Shown one piece after another: positions 9,043 to 20,072 of a DNA stretch of 64,000 nucleotides (the stretch's first letter is position 1; the number at the start of each line of letters is the position of its first letter). The translations under genes were made by a program, and so were the position numbers. This stretch comes from Nectonema munidae (taxonomy: Eukaryota > Nematomorpha > Nectonematoida > Nectonematidae), in the NCBI GenBank assembly GCA_030549495.1, contig JAUIRK010000893.1, positions 620,001 through 684,000 on the forward strand, read 5' to 3'. The notes under the pieces are model-generated. The model ran no database searches and was not told the DNA's origin. It saw nothing but the letters and a program-made list of their open reading frames with translations.

Positions 9043-11996
9043 CCGTTTAACCGCCAATGGTCCACTTTTCACTTCATTGTTAAAATCCAAATTAAAAACA
9101 ATGAAACATATTTTAGGTTCATTTTTTTTCTTAAGTTCAATTGAAAAGTCTTCGAGATACACAAATAAAACAAAAATAAATAAAAATTAACTTTTTTTAT
9201 TAAAAATTATTAATTAATAAAAAATTGTGAAATGGTAAAAAAAGTCAATTTTATAAAATCCAAATTCTAGAAAAAAATATTCGAGCAATTCTAAAATATC
9301 CTTACAGTTCATGACATACTATCCCTTATTTTTGTCACGAATGTGTTTCTGTAAAAAATAAATTTGAATATGTCGCCATATTCTTTTAAAGTATTTAGGA
9401 TCCACAAGTGGACCATTGGCGTATCGTAACAATGAAATATACCCTTTTAACACATAATTAGAAAAAACGATGAAAAAGTACATTTTTTCAACAGAGTTGA
9501 TCATAATGATTGATATCTCTGTTTCTTTAGTTTCATGACGTTGAATGTTGTACTTTTAAAAATATAACCTCTTGATTTATTGTGTGAAGACGTTAGCATG
9601 TCACTTTACATCAAATGTAAATGAATTGAGTAAATAATAAAACAGTATATTTTTCATCGTAAACATACAAATATATACAATAATGATTGATATCTTATTA
9701 TAATGTAGGAATGAATGTGAAGCGTGGAATTTGAATCAATAATTCTTGTATCATCAACATTTGTGAAGGTACATGTTCGCAGTACTGTATACATAATGAT
9801 GATACGTACAAAAAATTTGCGCGTCATAGAAATGTTGAAAAAATTATAGAAAAGATGAGTATCATTGAACTTTGTATCATCAATTGATTTCAGTTTGCTA
9901 ATATGTTTTCATGAATATGAAGAGATCGTAATATAAGTTCCGCATTTTTTGAAATAACTCTTTTTTTATCATTCTCTTACTGCTCTTGCGCTTGCACCGT
10001 TTCTTCTTGTAAAGCTAAAAATATATCGACTTTTGTTAGTGTGGAGCCAACTTTTTTCGTTACAATACAACTACTACTTTTTTCTTTATTATTTTGCGTT
10101 TCATTGATTTTTCCGTCAAAATGAAGTTCAAGCATTTATCTTCCGCTTTGGAGCACTTAGAAGATGAGGTTTTGGAAAATGGCACTCCTATTGATTTAGT
10201 TATACTTCCTCCTGATGAAAACAATGTTGTTACCGATACCGAAGACATTGATGAAAATGATATGCTTGATACTTTTCCTCAAGATACATGCGGAGAAATA
10301 GAAGTAACATACCCTGAAGTAGAAGAAGATCAAGATAAACCTGCAGATGGAAAAAAATGAAAAACTTTGATAATAATTTAGCTTCTTATTCACACGTCGA
10401 TTGTCCTCAGCTAGCCGAAGACGTAGCTCATGAACCTATTGATTTTTTTTTCAAAGTTTTCCCAAAAGAATACATGGAAACACTGGCAAAACTATCCACT
10501 ACTTATGCTAATCAAAAAAACAAAGTAATTGATCTAGATTGGAAGGACATAGGTATTTTTATCGGATTTGTTATTTTATCGGGGTATCGTACATTGCCAA
10601 GAGAGGAAGACTTTTGGTCGACTCAATTAGATCTTGGAGTCTCATTAGTGAGACAGGTAATATCGAAAAATAGATTTCGAGAAATAAAGAAGTACTTTCA
10701 TCTTGTCGATAATACTAAAATTAATTTAGAAGACAAAATGGCAAAAGTAAGGCCTATTTATGAAATGTTAAACGCTAAATTTTTGAAGTTTAGTTCACTT
10801 TATGAAGAGATAAGTATAGATGAATCGATAGTTCCTTATTATGGGCCTCATTCGTGTAAGCAGTTATAAAAGGAAAACCTATTAGGTTTGGCTATAAAAT
10901 ATGGTGCATGTGTTCCTATTCTGGCTGCCCCTTGTCTTTACACATATATCAAGGTAAGGAGAGAGGTTCAAGTAAGATGCCATTGGGCATGCAAGTTGTA
11001 GGAAACTTTGTTCAAACAATTGAAAACCCTTTAAAACATACATTCTATTTTGACAATTTTTTTACATCGTACACCCTCTTAAAAACATTGAGCGAAAAAG
11101 GTATAAAAGCAGTAGGCACCGTTAGAAGTAATAGAACCGGTAAATGTCCATTGATTGAGGATAAAGAAATCAAGAAGAAAAATAGAGGGTATTACGATTA
11201 TAGATCAGATGGAATAGTATATTTTTGTAAATGGAGGGATAATGCTTGTGTGAATGTTGGATCCAACTTTTGTACGCATGAACCTGTTGGAACAGTTAGA
11301 AGGTATTCACGTTTAGAGAAGAAAAAGATCGAAGTTAGCTGTCCTTTCCTCATTAGCAAGTACAATCAAGGAATGGGAGGGGTTGATGTGTTTGACAAGT
11401 TATTGGCTGCTTATAGGCCTAGAGTAAAGGCGAAAAAATGGTGGTGGCCTTTGGCATGCATGCAATAAACGTTTCGGTTGTTGGTGCCTGGAAGGATTAT
11501 GAAAGCATAAACACAGAAAAAAAATCATCTCATCTAAACTTCCGTAGAGAAATAACGCTACACTTACTTCAATTAAAAGGTTTGCAAACCAAGAGAAAAC
11601 CAGGGCCTTCTTCTCATCTTTCTAAAAGTTCTAGAAGTGTGAATGGGCACTATTTAGTGTCCGTTTCAAGACAACAACAACGAAAATGCGTGGTTTGTAA
11701 AAAAAATTCACTTTTATGCTGCTTTGCGTGCCAGAAAAACGTCCATCGAGACTGCTTTCCCCTTTATCATCAATAACCACTTTTATTTTCTTTTGTCAAT
11801 AAATGCTTGTTTTCAAAAAATTTTGATTTCACTTTTCGCCAATGGTCCACTTATGGACCGGTCTGTCATTGCATATAAAACTTGTTCATCATTATCATTT
11901 TTTTATATTTCATTTCAAGGTAAGAATATTTAAACTAAATATTCAAAACAAAAGTTGAATAACACATTTTTAATAAGTTCGGCAAGTAAACGGTTG
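9043..11996 (+). mobile_element. piggyBac-like transposon, nearly complete, broken
   Basis: TTAA flanks at 9039-9042 and 11997-12000. The ends share AACCGTTTA in inverted orientation. The word CGCCAATGGTCCACTT occurs near both ends (9051, 11838), at the right as the palindrome GGTCCACTTATGGACC, and once more inverted at 9402-9417, so the 1-kb left leader may contain a nested end. The transposase frame is at 10094-11776. Exact termini are moderately uncertain. Confidence 0.65.
10094..11776 (+). pseudogene. piggyBac transposase (DDE_Tnp_1_7), about three breaks
   Basis: The acidic N-terminus starts at the ATG 10121 (MKFKHLSSALEHLEDEV). The central domain follows: FFFKVFPKEYMETL, GFVILSGYRTLPREEDFWST and RFREIKKYFHLVDN. 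All three catalytic Asp segments are visible: ISIDESIVPYYG, FYFDNFFTSY and GGVDVFDKLLAAYRP. The end is a Cys/His-rich finger (CVVCKKNSLLCCFACQKNVH). The frame changes near 10353, 10865 and 11455, the first in an A-run, so this is one step from an open gene and probably a young copy. piggyBac transposases cut and paste at TTAA without footprint. Confidence 0.88.
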
Positions 11997-12000
11997 TTAA

Positions 12001-12890
12001 GTCTTATAGAAAGAATATTTAAAATATTTTTTTTCATTAACGTCCATTTCTTTGATAAAATAATGCAAAGCTGAGCTATATTTGATCAGAGGAACTAATT
12101 TGAACAAGAGCCCATTAAGAGCGTGTCAAATCATTTTTATAACACATAACTATATAAGAACTCTATAATTTAAAACTTAAGAGGTTATTCCTATTAATTA
12201 ATATAACCAGGCCTGTCGATAAGAGAGGGCAAGGGAGCTTTGCCCCCCCCCCCCCCCCTTGACTCATTTTGCCCCTCTGAAGCTCCCATACACTTTCTTA
12301 TGGTCACGGCCCCATTTCTTAGATAATCGTTTTATTTAATGTTTTAGTTTTTTTTATCAAGATTGCTTAGAATAGTTGACAATGTTTTTACACTGCTTAA
12401 AATTTTTGTTAATAGAACTTAGTATAAATAATTTCATTTTCATGTAATTTTTAGCGTATATCTTAGGGCATGGAATGGTAATTAATATAAATTTAAAGTG
12501 TAGAATATTTCTTCTAAAAATTTTAAACCTTTAAATTCTATTTAAAAGGTGCCAACTTTAAATTCACGACCTGTCAATTTATGGACCCATGTCCTAAATA
12601 TATTTTCAAATAATTTACTTTACTAGCTGAATATACGTGTAAGTAGAATATGAAGATCATATAAGATGATTCTTTGTTTTTTTGTGTTAATAATTTAGCT
12701 TGGTAAGATTTCGTTGCTAAAAACTCAAAAATTTAATTTTAGGCAAAATTGCATTTCAGCGCAGAGTAATCAAATAACCTAAACCAATTCATTTGATATG
12801 AACCAGGCTTGTTGACAATTAGTGAGATGAGAGGCTGAGAAAAATTATTTAGCTCCTAATCAATATTGGATCTTGAAGAGTGGTTTACAG
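12001..12890. other. No gene seen; includes a C homopolymer
   Basis: AT-rich non-coding DNA. 12241-12258 holds a run of about 16 C in the context GGGAGCTTTGCCCC...TTTGCCCCTCTG, a possible decayed repeat. Confidence 0.45.
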
Positions 12891-12893
12891 AAC

Positions 12894-13127
12894 TTCTTTG
12901 AAGCTTGAAGAATGGTTTACAAACTTTTCATTTTGAGGATGTGCGCCTCTGGTTTTTAAATGCATCTAACGAACAATGATGAAAGCTTGAGACCTTTGCT
13001 TTCAAGCAAAGACTTCTTTGAAGCTTGAAGAGTGGTTTACAAACTTTTCATTTTGAGGATGTGCGCCTCTGGTTTATAAATGCATCTAACGAAGAATGAT
13101 GGAAGCTTGAGACCTTTCTCCCTCAGT
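12894..13127. repeat. 120-bp tandem duplication
   Basis: Two copies (12894-13013, 13014-13127) at a period of exactly 120 bases, with few differences. Both contain AAACTTTTCATTTTGAGGAT, GTGCGCCTCTGG and ATGCATCTAACGA. Stops occur in both directions, so it does not look coding. Confidence 0.85.
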
Positions 13128-13612
13128 ACTTCTTAGCTATTTTTTGCAACAATCTACAAATTAAAATGGAGGCCCTTGCTATAATTATTCATGTTGTTTC
13201 ACTTTTAAAATTCATGTATATTGCAGATTTTTGATAAAAATAAAATAGTGATGGGACGCTACAAAAGTTTTGTACGATTCCGATTTCTAAAAAATACACG
13301 ATACCATATTTTTCTAGTTTTTCGAAACTTTATATTTTTCACAAATCAACCAAGTATTCAATTAGTAATTATCTTTGATTAAGTTGAAAAACAAAAAAAA
13401 CATCACAATTTTTCTTTATTCTTATACTAACACAAATAATAATTATTACCTTATAAACCTTTTACACAGGTGGCAAAAATATTTTAAAAACAATAATTAA
13501 TAAATCCGAAAATGACTTAAAATTCCACTTTAACAAATATGAACTCACGAATATTTTAACAGTATTTCTTATTTTACGTTTTATGCATGACGCAGTCTAT
13601 AAAAATTACCTA
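13128..13612. other. No gene seen
   Basis: AT-rich. TAGTGATGGGACG at 13246 resembles a hAT-type end but has no partner. Confidence 0.4.
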
Positions 13613-13616
13613 TTAA

Positions 13617-13760
13617 CCCTTTAACAGCGATGGTCCCATTAATAAAACGTAGACAAAATCGAATTTTTGATGGAAATCAAAAGGAATTGATCAAAATCGT
13701 CTGCTTTAAACAGACTGATCAGTTAATTGCATCACGAAAACACAAATAAACCACACAACC
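13617..13760 (+). mobile_element. Lone piggyBac-type left end
   Basis: TTAA at 13613-13616, then CCCTTTAACAGCGATGGTCCC and, further in, AAAATCGTCTGCTTTAAAC. Both words are shared with other TTAA elements in this window. No right end was found within several kb. Confidence 0.5.
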
Positions 13761-14973
13761 AACCTCTTTGCCACATACTCGAAACTGTTATTTTGTTTTG
13801 GGCAATTGATGCTAAATTAGAGACATCATTTAACTAATTACACCCTTTAACAATAAACCGAAGATCTACAAGATGTTAAGAACAAAAGAGCACTCAAGTT
13901 CATAGAATATGATTTCTAATTAAATTACTTTTTCCCAACCCACAGAAGTCAGAAAAAAAACTCCTAATCATAAATCTAACTGCCTTCAACGAATATAATA
14001 TATAAAGAAGAACATTACATCATAACTCTTCCTCTTTCTCTTAGTTCAACTCGTCTTTACACTCACATCTTTATACAATTTAAAGATTTGAAGTTTTTAA
14101 CTTATTTCCAACCTTGTTCTAGTTAAAACAGGCTAGCTATAAATTTACTAATTCCCTACATGAAAGATTTATTTAAATTATTGGTGTGGAAATACCACGG
14201 GACAACAAATATTCAATCAATCCTTTAAAATAGAGTGTATACAACGCATATACAATTTTATATGACTACTTTATATTTTTTTACAAAATTGATGAAATTT
14301 AAAAACTATATTTCCAGCCAAAATATTAAGAAAAAATTTTGATCTTCTTTTCATAATTATGAGAAAATGTTACAAAAATATAACATTTATTTAAATGTGT
14401 AATTAATAAAAATTTTATCCAATAAAGTTGTATGAATTTTACTTAATGGATTGACTCTAAAAGTTAGTAAAACCACAAGTTAACAATTTGCAAAACTTGA
14501 GGAAAATGACGATAAAGTAACTTATGTAAAATAATTTCAAACACATATTCAATATTAGAGATATTTTGCCGACAAAACTTTATAGCTTTTTTATAACTAA
14601 TGAGTATTATATGAAGAAATATAGATTATTTATATAAAGTTGCTTTTACTTTTAGTTGGGAAAACTCTTTTTTTAATGTTTCAATATCTGTAAACTTTCT
14701 AGATTTTCCTTTATACTTTGGTTTATCTATTAAAATAAAATGATTTTTGGTAGAAGAAAATAAAATATAGAATATTACTTCGATAAGTAGGTTTGTTCAT
14801 TTTTAAAGCTAGAAAAAGCAAACACAAAAATAAATAAATAAATATTTTTTGGTTCAAAATTTTTTAATATATATTTGCCTTGCCAGATCCACTTACACGA
14901 ACAGAAACATACGAACATATAATGTGTACAATGTAAGATTCTTTAAAATATTAATAATATATTTTGAGAAAAT
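13761..14973. other. No gene seen; AT-rich
   Basis: Non-coding, rich in A/T runs, no repeat recognised. Confidence 0.45.
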
Positions 14974-15395
14974 TCTCATAACATGTACGGTTGAACGTGG
15001 ATAGGAACTTGATTATCATCTCAAAACTGTATACTAAGATGTTTCATATTCAACCTGTATACTACAATGGTTCATCTCAAAACTATACTACTGAGGTTTT
15101 TATTCAATATACAAATGGCGGGGGAGACAATGTTTAACTTTCTATTCATATTTTGCTAGATGTATCATTTGATATACCTCGCTGAGACCATGTTACTTGT
15201 TAGAAAAGTTTATCTATATTTTTGCAATTTGCACGATTTTAAATAATATATTTGTCAAATAATCAAAATAAAATTCTGTAATCAAAGAATCGAAAAATAT
15301 TTATTCTTTTTTAATATATCGTTGTCACCCGTTACTTTTAGTTTCCTATATGCATGCTTTGATAAAAATGATTAGAGAGACTAACTATAAATTAA
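14974..15395 (+). repeat. Solo monomer of the family that forms the 38-40 kb palindrome
   Basis: Starts TCTCATAACATGTACGG, carries degenerate TCTCAAAACTGTATACTA units, GCTAGATGTATCATTTGATA and ATATATCGTTGTCACCCGTT, and ends near 15395 with GATTAGAGAGACTAACTATA. Each block has a counterpart in one arm of 38282-40026, in the same order. Confidence 0.75.
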
Positions 15396-15517
15396 AAAGA
15401 AAAAATGTTTTTTGTTTTTAGATAATATTTTCCGATTCTTTAAAAATCAAAAACTTATAAAATCAAAAAACTTAAAAAGGTTTTGCAAAAATAAATTATT
15501 GTACCCTATATATAGAG

Positions 15518-15700
15518 CCTCAATGGTTGTTAGGGTGTACCACTCAGCTTAACAGTTGAAGGTCAAAGGTTCAATCCCCAAGGCTCCCAACTCTAAAAAC
15601 CAATTCACAAAAATTGGTTTTAACCATCTTAAGCATAATGCGAGCATATAGCCTTACGGCCGAAAGGGCTTTGATATCTCAAACCAACCAACCTTATATA
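15518..15700 (+). repeat. tRNA-derived SINE
   Basis: The head GAGCCTCAATGGTTGTTAGG ... AAGGTTCAATCCCCAAGGCTC folds like a tRNA, with closing stem GAGCCT/AGGCTC and a B-box GGTTCAATCCC. The body has a small hairpin AAACCAATT/AATTGGTTT and a conserved-looking TTACGGCCGAAAGGGCTT segment. The tail is CAAACCAACCAACC. Confidence 0.75.
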
Positions 15701-15730
15701 GCAAACTATGAGTTTTCAAATATATATATA

Positions 15731-16232
15731 CTAGCCGGTCCCGTGGTCGTTTCTCGCTTCGCTCGAAACAGTGTTTCTCGCTGCGCTCGAAACATAGGAT
15801 TCTGGGTAGTGTGTATATTGAGTTGCTAATTCAAATTCGCTTCGCTCAAAACGACCACGGGACCGGCTAGTTTTTTTTTGTTTAGACTACGCTCGAAAGA
15901 TAGAATTCTGGGTAATGTGTATTTTGAGTTGCTAATAGTGTTATATGATATGGTGGTCAGTTTTTAGAATATTTGTACCTTTTCTGTGTATTTTTCTATT
16001 ACACCATATAAAATACATATAAAAGGTATTTCAACCAATCACAATGGTTCAAACACATATATACACAAAACATATATAAATAATTTCAACCAATCAAAAT
16101 GCTTCAAGCACATACACGCATACAAACTCATCACACCATATAAAAATACACATAAAACATATATATATAAATAATTTCAACCAATCAGAATGCTTCCAGC
16201 GACAGACAGACGCTAGCTTATTATAATATAGA
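15731..16232 (-). mobile_element. Non-autonomous Helitron-type element
   Basis: Read on the minus strand it begins TCTATATTATAATAAGCTAG at 16232 and ends GACCACGGGACCGGCTAG at 15731. The bases outside are A before TC and T after CTAG, the insertion rule of Helitrons (TC...CTAG between A and T). An inverted 22-base copy of the 3' end lies at 15849-15870, and a ~45-base direct repeat (GGATTCTGGGTAGTGTGTAT-like) at 15790 and 15891. No coding capacity. Confidence 0.75.
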
Positions 16233-16259
16233 TCATGAAGAAGAAATATTGAAAAACAG

Positions 16260-18048
16260 TTAATTTTTTTGCATTAAATGCATAAAATGGGTCCCAGAAG
16301 ACCCATAAGTCATGTTTTATCATATTCTACACAAAATACAAAACTTCAATTAAACAAATTTTTACTTATTGTCATCTAACTAAAGGTTTTCATGTGTAAA
16401 TATTTTTTTTTAGAAAAAAATTAGAACAAAAATAGAATATAATCAGAAAGGTCCTTTGGGACCCATTTTATGAAAATATATGTTTTTAAGAAAATATAAG
16501 ATAAAGAACGCATTTGTAACGTCAGAGTTTATACAACATACACTGAGATAAAATCAATAAATAATCAATCATTTTTCAACTCAATAAAGATTCATTTGCA
16601 TTGTTTTTTTTTCTTCAAATTTTTAGCTGCATTTTGAACACATTGACTTTCTTTTTACTGCAAAACGGACACTTTACTAAAAGATAATTCAAGCACAGAT
16701 TGTTCATCCTATTTGTCAGATACAGAAATTGATATGGAATGTGTAGAAGATGATCCAGTGAATACAATTGTTCAAAACAAATTTTCCATACCTTTTGAAG
16801 AGCCGACTATAAAGTTTACATGAAAATCTGGAAAAGAATGGGTTTCAAAAGAACCTCCAAAAAAGGAAACAATTATGAAACATTTTTTTCATTGAAATGG
16901 GGTACAAAAATTCACATAGATAATCCTCTTCAAACATCCAGGTTGTTTTTTTAAAGAGAAGATAATTTCTGAAATTTTATTATTAACTAATAAGCATGCT
17001 GAAATAAAAAACAAAGACTGGAAAAGAATAAACCAAGCTGAAGTACTTGCCTTTTTACGATTACTTTATCTTCTTGGTGTATGTAAATGTAACCGTGAAA
17101 GTATTCAAAATTTATGTAGTGAAGGACCTTTTGGCAGTCCAATTTTCAAAGCTACAATGTCAATAAATAGATTTGAATCTATTTTTGCGAACTTAAGATT
17201 CTCTCATGAACTCTGCATTGATTTGCAATTGACTCATTCCGTGATGTTGTTCATTTCGCCAGTATTTACCATCTAAACCTGTCAAGTATGGAATGAAACT
17301 GTTTCTTTTGGTTGATTGTAATACTGGCTATATATGCAATGGACTGCCTTACGTTGGAAAAGAGAATGGAGTTCAAACAAAAAAGCCTGTCAACAAAGTA
17401 GTATGCAAACTATCTCAAAGGGGCCTTTTGACTCGGTAGATCAATTATGTTATTTTTATAGTGTCCAACGTTGAACAAAAAGATGGCCCTTGGCTTATTT
17501 TATGAATCTCTTGAATTTAGCAGGTATCAACTCTTTTGTATACTTTATAAGTAAAAACCAAGAATGGAATATAAAATGCAGCCATAGAAGAATATTTTTG
17601 CAGGAATTAGGCATGATTCTAATAAAACCGTTGATAGAAATGAGAACTATATCTTTGGTTGGACTGTCAAGGAATATCCAAGACTCAATTCAAATTTATG
17701 GAATAAACATAAAAGATAATTCTAAAAAAACATGTGAAAGTAAATCAAAAAGAAAAAGATGTTATATGTGTACCAAAGATTGAGAGTCTTCAAGAGTGTG
17801 TAAAAAATGTTCAAATGTGGTTTGTGCACAGCATTCCAAAAAAATGAGCAATTTTCATGTTTCCCCAAGTGTAAATAAATATTTTTTTAGATTTTTATTT
17901 TGAAATAAAAATTTTAATATTCATTTTTAACATTTAATCAGTAATGGTGAACAAATTATAGTGATTAGACATAAAAAAATATATGGGTCCCAAAAGACCC
18001 ATTTTATGTAATAAAGAAAGTCAAATATTTCATGCATTTGAGGGTTAA
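16260..18048 (+). mobile_element. Decayed piggyBac-like element with GGGTC...GACCC ends
   Basis: TTAA candidates at 16260-16263 (or 16274-16277) and 18045-18048. Near the ends are TAAAATGGGTCCCAGAAGACCC (split here as TAAAATGGGTCC and CAGAAGACCC) at 16283 and GGGTCCCAAAAGACCC with ATTTTATG at 17985-18008. Remains of a piggyBac transposase lie between. Confidence 0.75.
16700..17875 (+). pseudogene. piggyBac transposase relic
   Basis: Pieces in order: YLSDTEIDMECVEDDP near 16710; AEVLAFLRLLYLLGVCKCNR near 17040; NRFESIFANLRFSHE near 17165; PVKYGMKLFLLVDCNTGYIC near 17280; WPLAYFMNLLNLAGINSFVY at 17486-17545; and a Cys-rich finger RCYMCTKD...CKKCSNVVCAQHS at 17755-17835. The segment that should carry the first catalytic Asp is deleted around 17250. 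Several frame changes and stops make it inactive. Confidence 0.8.
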
Positions 18049-18690
18049 AAAAATCGTCATCATCTTAATATTATTATTATATATTAGATTAAATAAACAT
18101 TTCAACCAATCATATTGTTTTCATGAAATAAAACAGTAATTTAAAAGTTAACTGTGTTAAACTTTTGTGTAGATTTTTTGGAATTATGTTTTCAATATGT
18201 ATGTAAAATATTTTTTGAAATTTTTTATTTTAAGTATGTTTTTTTAGTATTTTACCATTTTTATACTTAAATATTTAATAAGATCTGCCAAGTTGTTTTC
18301 CCGGAAGTCTTGCCGACCTCTGATTATTTTTTATTTCCAAAAACATTCACATTCAACGACTTCAGTAATAACTCTTATTTTTATATTTGTTTTTTCTGTA
18401 TATCTTTCGCATATTAAAAAAAAAAAATTTTGCATGAATGTTTGAAGCATCTAGGTGATCATTGTACTTTTGCAGATTAATTAAAAGGGGGTTAATTTTA
18501 AACTCAATTTTTCTGCAATTTTAGAAATAATAATTCGAATAACATTTCAATTTATATTTGAAGATCAAATGTACTCGAAATTAGTGATATACAAAAGGAG
18601 GCATTTACCATTATTACAAATTTTAACTAATGCGTATTTTTTAACACTTTGCGTCATTCTATAAGTTTATAGTTTTTAGTTTGTAGGTTG
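18049..18690. other. No gene seen
   Basis: AT-rich DNA between the piggyBac relic and the LINE fragment; nothing recognised. Confidence 0.45.
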
Positions 18691-18699
18691 CTTGCTGCG

Positions 18700-19215
18700 C
18701 CGTTCTTACATAACACAACAACATCACAAAGAACACTCATTCAACATCTACATGCTAAAACCAAAATTCTTATCATCAAACAACATTTCGACAAGAGAGG
18801 CATATAATTCCTAGCAACAGTCATAAACAACAAAAATAGTCCTTATCACTACTTATTTGATCATCCACCCACACAGAGACAAGTAGCAGACACTCCACTC
18901 AGACACTACTCTAAAATACTAAACAACATAACACTATTAACAAACACAACAAATCTCAAAAAACATATCCAAATTCAACTTACCAAACAAGAACTTGTCA
19001 GCCTTCCTAACAACAAAATACTTGACACTCCTCACCCTTGATAAACAGCATAGAATGACAACTCTCAAGATCAGAATGAACGAATCCTACACGTCACTGC
19101 TGTGGTCATATGGCTGGACCCAGTTAATGTGGTGTATATCTTGCGTGGTGCAGGCTTCCTTGATTGAAAGAGCCTGGGAAACCACCACAAGAACAACAAA
19201 TTTTAACTGAAACGC
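18700..19215 (+). pseudogene. 3' fragment of a non-LTR retrotransposon (LINE), C-terminal part of ORF2
   Basis: The plus strand reads TLIQHLHAKTKILIIKQHFD, then FDHPPTQRQVADTPLRHYSK, then LKKHIQIQLTKQELVSLPNN and, after frame changes, WLDPVNVVYILRGAGF and a stop. This order (HxPPxRQ, lone basic helix, LPNNKIL, then a WxHP-like end) is that of the region after the reverse transcriptase in jockey-like LINEs. The usual Cys-rich part between is missing. Confidence 0.5.
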
Positions 19216-19329
19216 TCTCTGTTAAACTTATTTTAATTTTTTTATTTCAATTTTGTTGAATAAAAAAGACAACTGTAAAATATTATTGAAAATAAAAAAA
19301 TATCTACTTACCCAAAAGAACAAGGACTA

Positions 19330-19570
19330 CTGAAATAAGGACCAGATGAAATCGATGGCTGAGACCAGTTTTAACGCTTACTCGACCATGAATAGGTTAG
19401 CCCGATTCAAAGTCGGATCCGATTCATTCCGGTTCTCATAATATACAGACCAGAACTAAACTAGACCGTATATAGTTTGAACCAGACAGAATTGGACTAT
19501 AATATCAAAGGATCAGATCCGACTAGAGTAGTGAAGTTAGAGACCTGAACTAACTGAAACCATTAGGACC
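19330..19570. repeat. Degenerate short-word repeat (GACC/CCGATT rich)
   Basis: Locally less AT-rich, with many overlapping words such as GGACCAGA, GATCCGA, GACCAGAAC and CAGACAGAAT. It looks like an old simple-sequence expansion; no open frame. Confidence 0.3.
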
Positions 19571-19611
19571 ACTTTTAAGCGTTCTTGAAGGGCCCACTAT
19601 CATATTTTCTA

Positions 19612-19757
19612 TTTATTATTATTTTTTTTTATCGTAGGGTGTTTTCATTGAAAAGGCACAATTGCGCCGCTTGTATCGAACTATGAGGATGATCCAGGAT
19701 CGAACCCAAGACTTCGAGTTATCGAATCCAGCATCTAACCAACCATACTCACGCCCC
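19612..19757 (-). repeat. tRNA-derived SINE, family B copy 1
   Basis: On the minus strand it has head GGGGCGTGAGTATGGTTGG, A-box-like TGGTTGGTTAGATGC, B-box GGTTCGATCC, body GTTCGATACAAGCGGCGCAA and an A-rich tail. A second copy is at 46427-46570. Confidence 0.8.
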
Positions 19758-20072
19758 TACATATAGGCAATCGGGAAACTGTCTGTATGTAAATTTTCCG
19801 TATGAAAACTTCCTTGGTACCAGTAAGTAGTTTAATTATATGAATAATAATGAGCAAGAACTTCAATAATTTTTTTGTGTAATTTTATTATTAAATTTTT
19901 TCTTTTAATTTTTCGGTTGGACATTTTTTTGTCATCTATCGTTTGTTTCATCGGCCATTTTTCAATTCTTTTTTCTATCAAGTCTGAAAGTTTAAGATGC
20001 ATCAATATCCAGACCAAAAGTATTGTATTTTATTTAAAAAAAAATGAGTATGGTTTTAATGAAAATTTTTAG

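Noticed and set aside
12241-12258. Poly-C run as a possible regulatory or structured site
   Set aside because: Single homopolymer without partner or context; more likely slippage or an assembly limit.
20044-20072. In-frame ATG before the first visible FUS-family exon (MSMVLMKIFS...)
   Set aside because: The stretch is pyrimidine/AT-rich and ends TTTTTAG, a typical intron acceptor. FET proteins start with SYGQ-type residues, so the real first exon is probably upstream.
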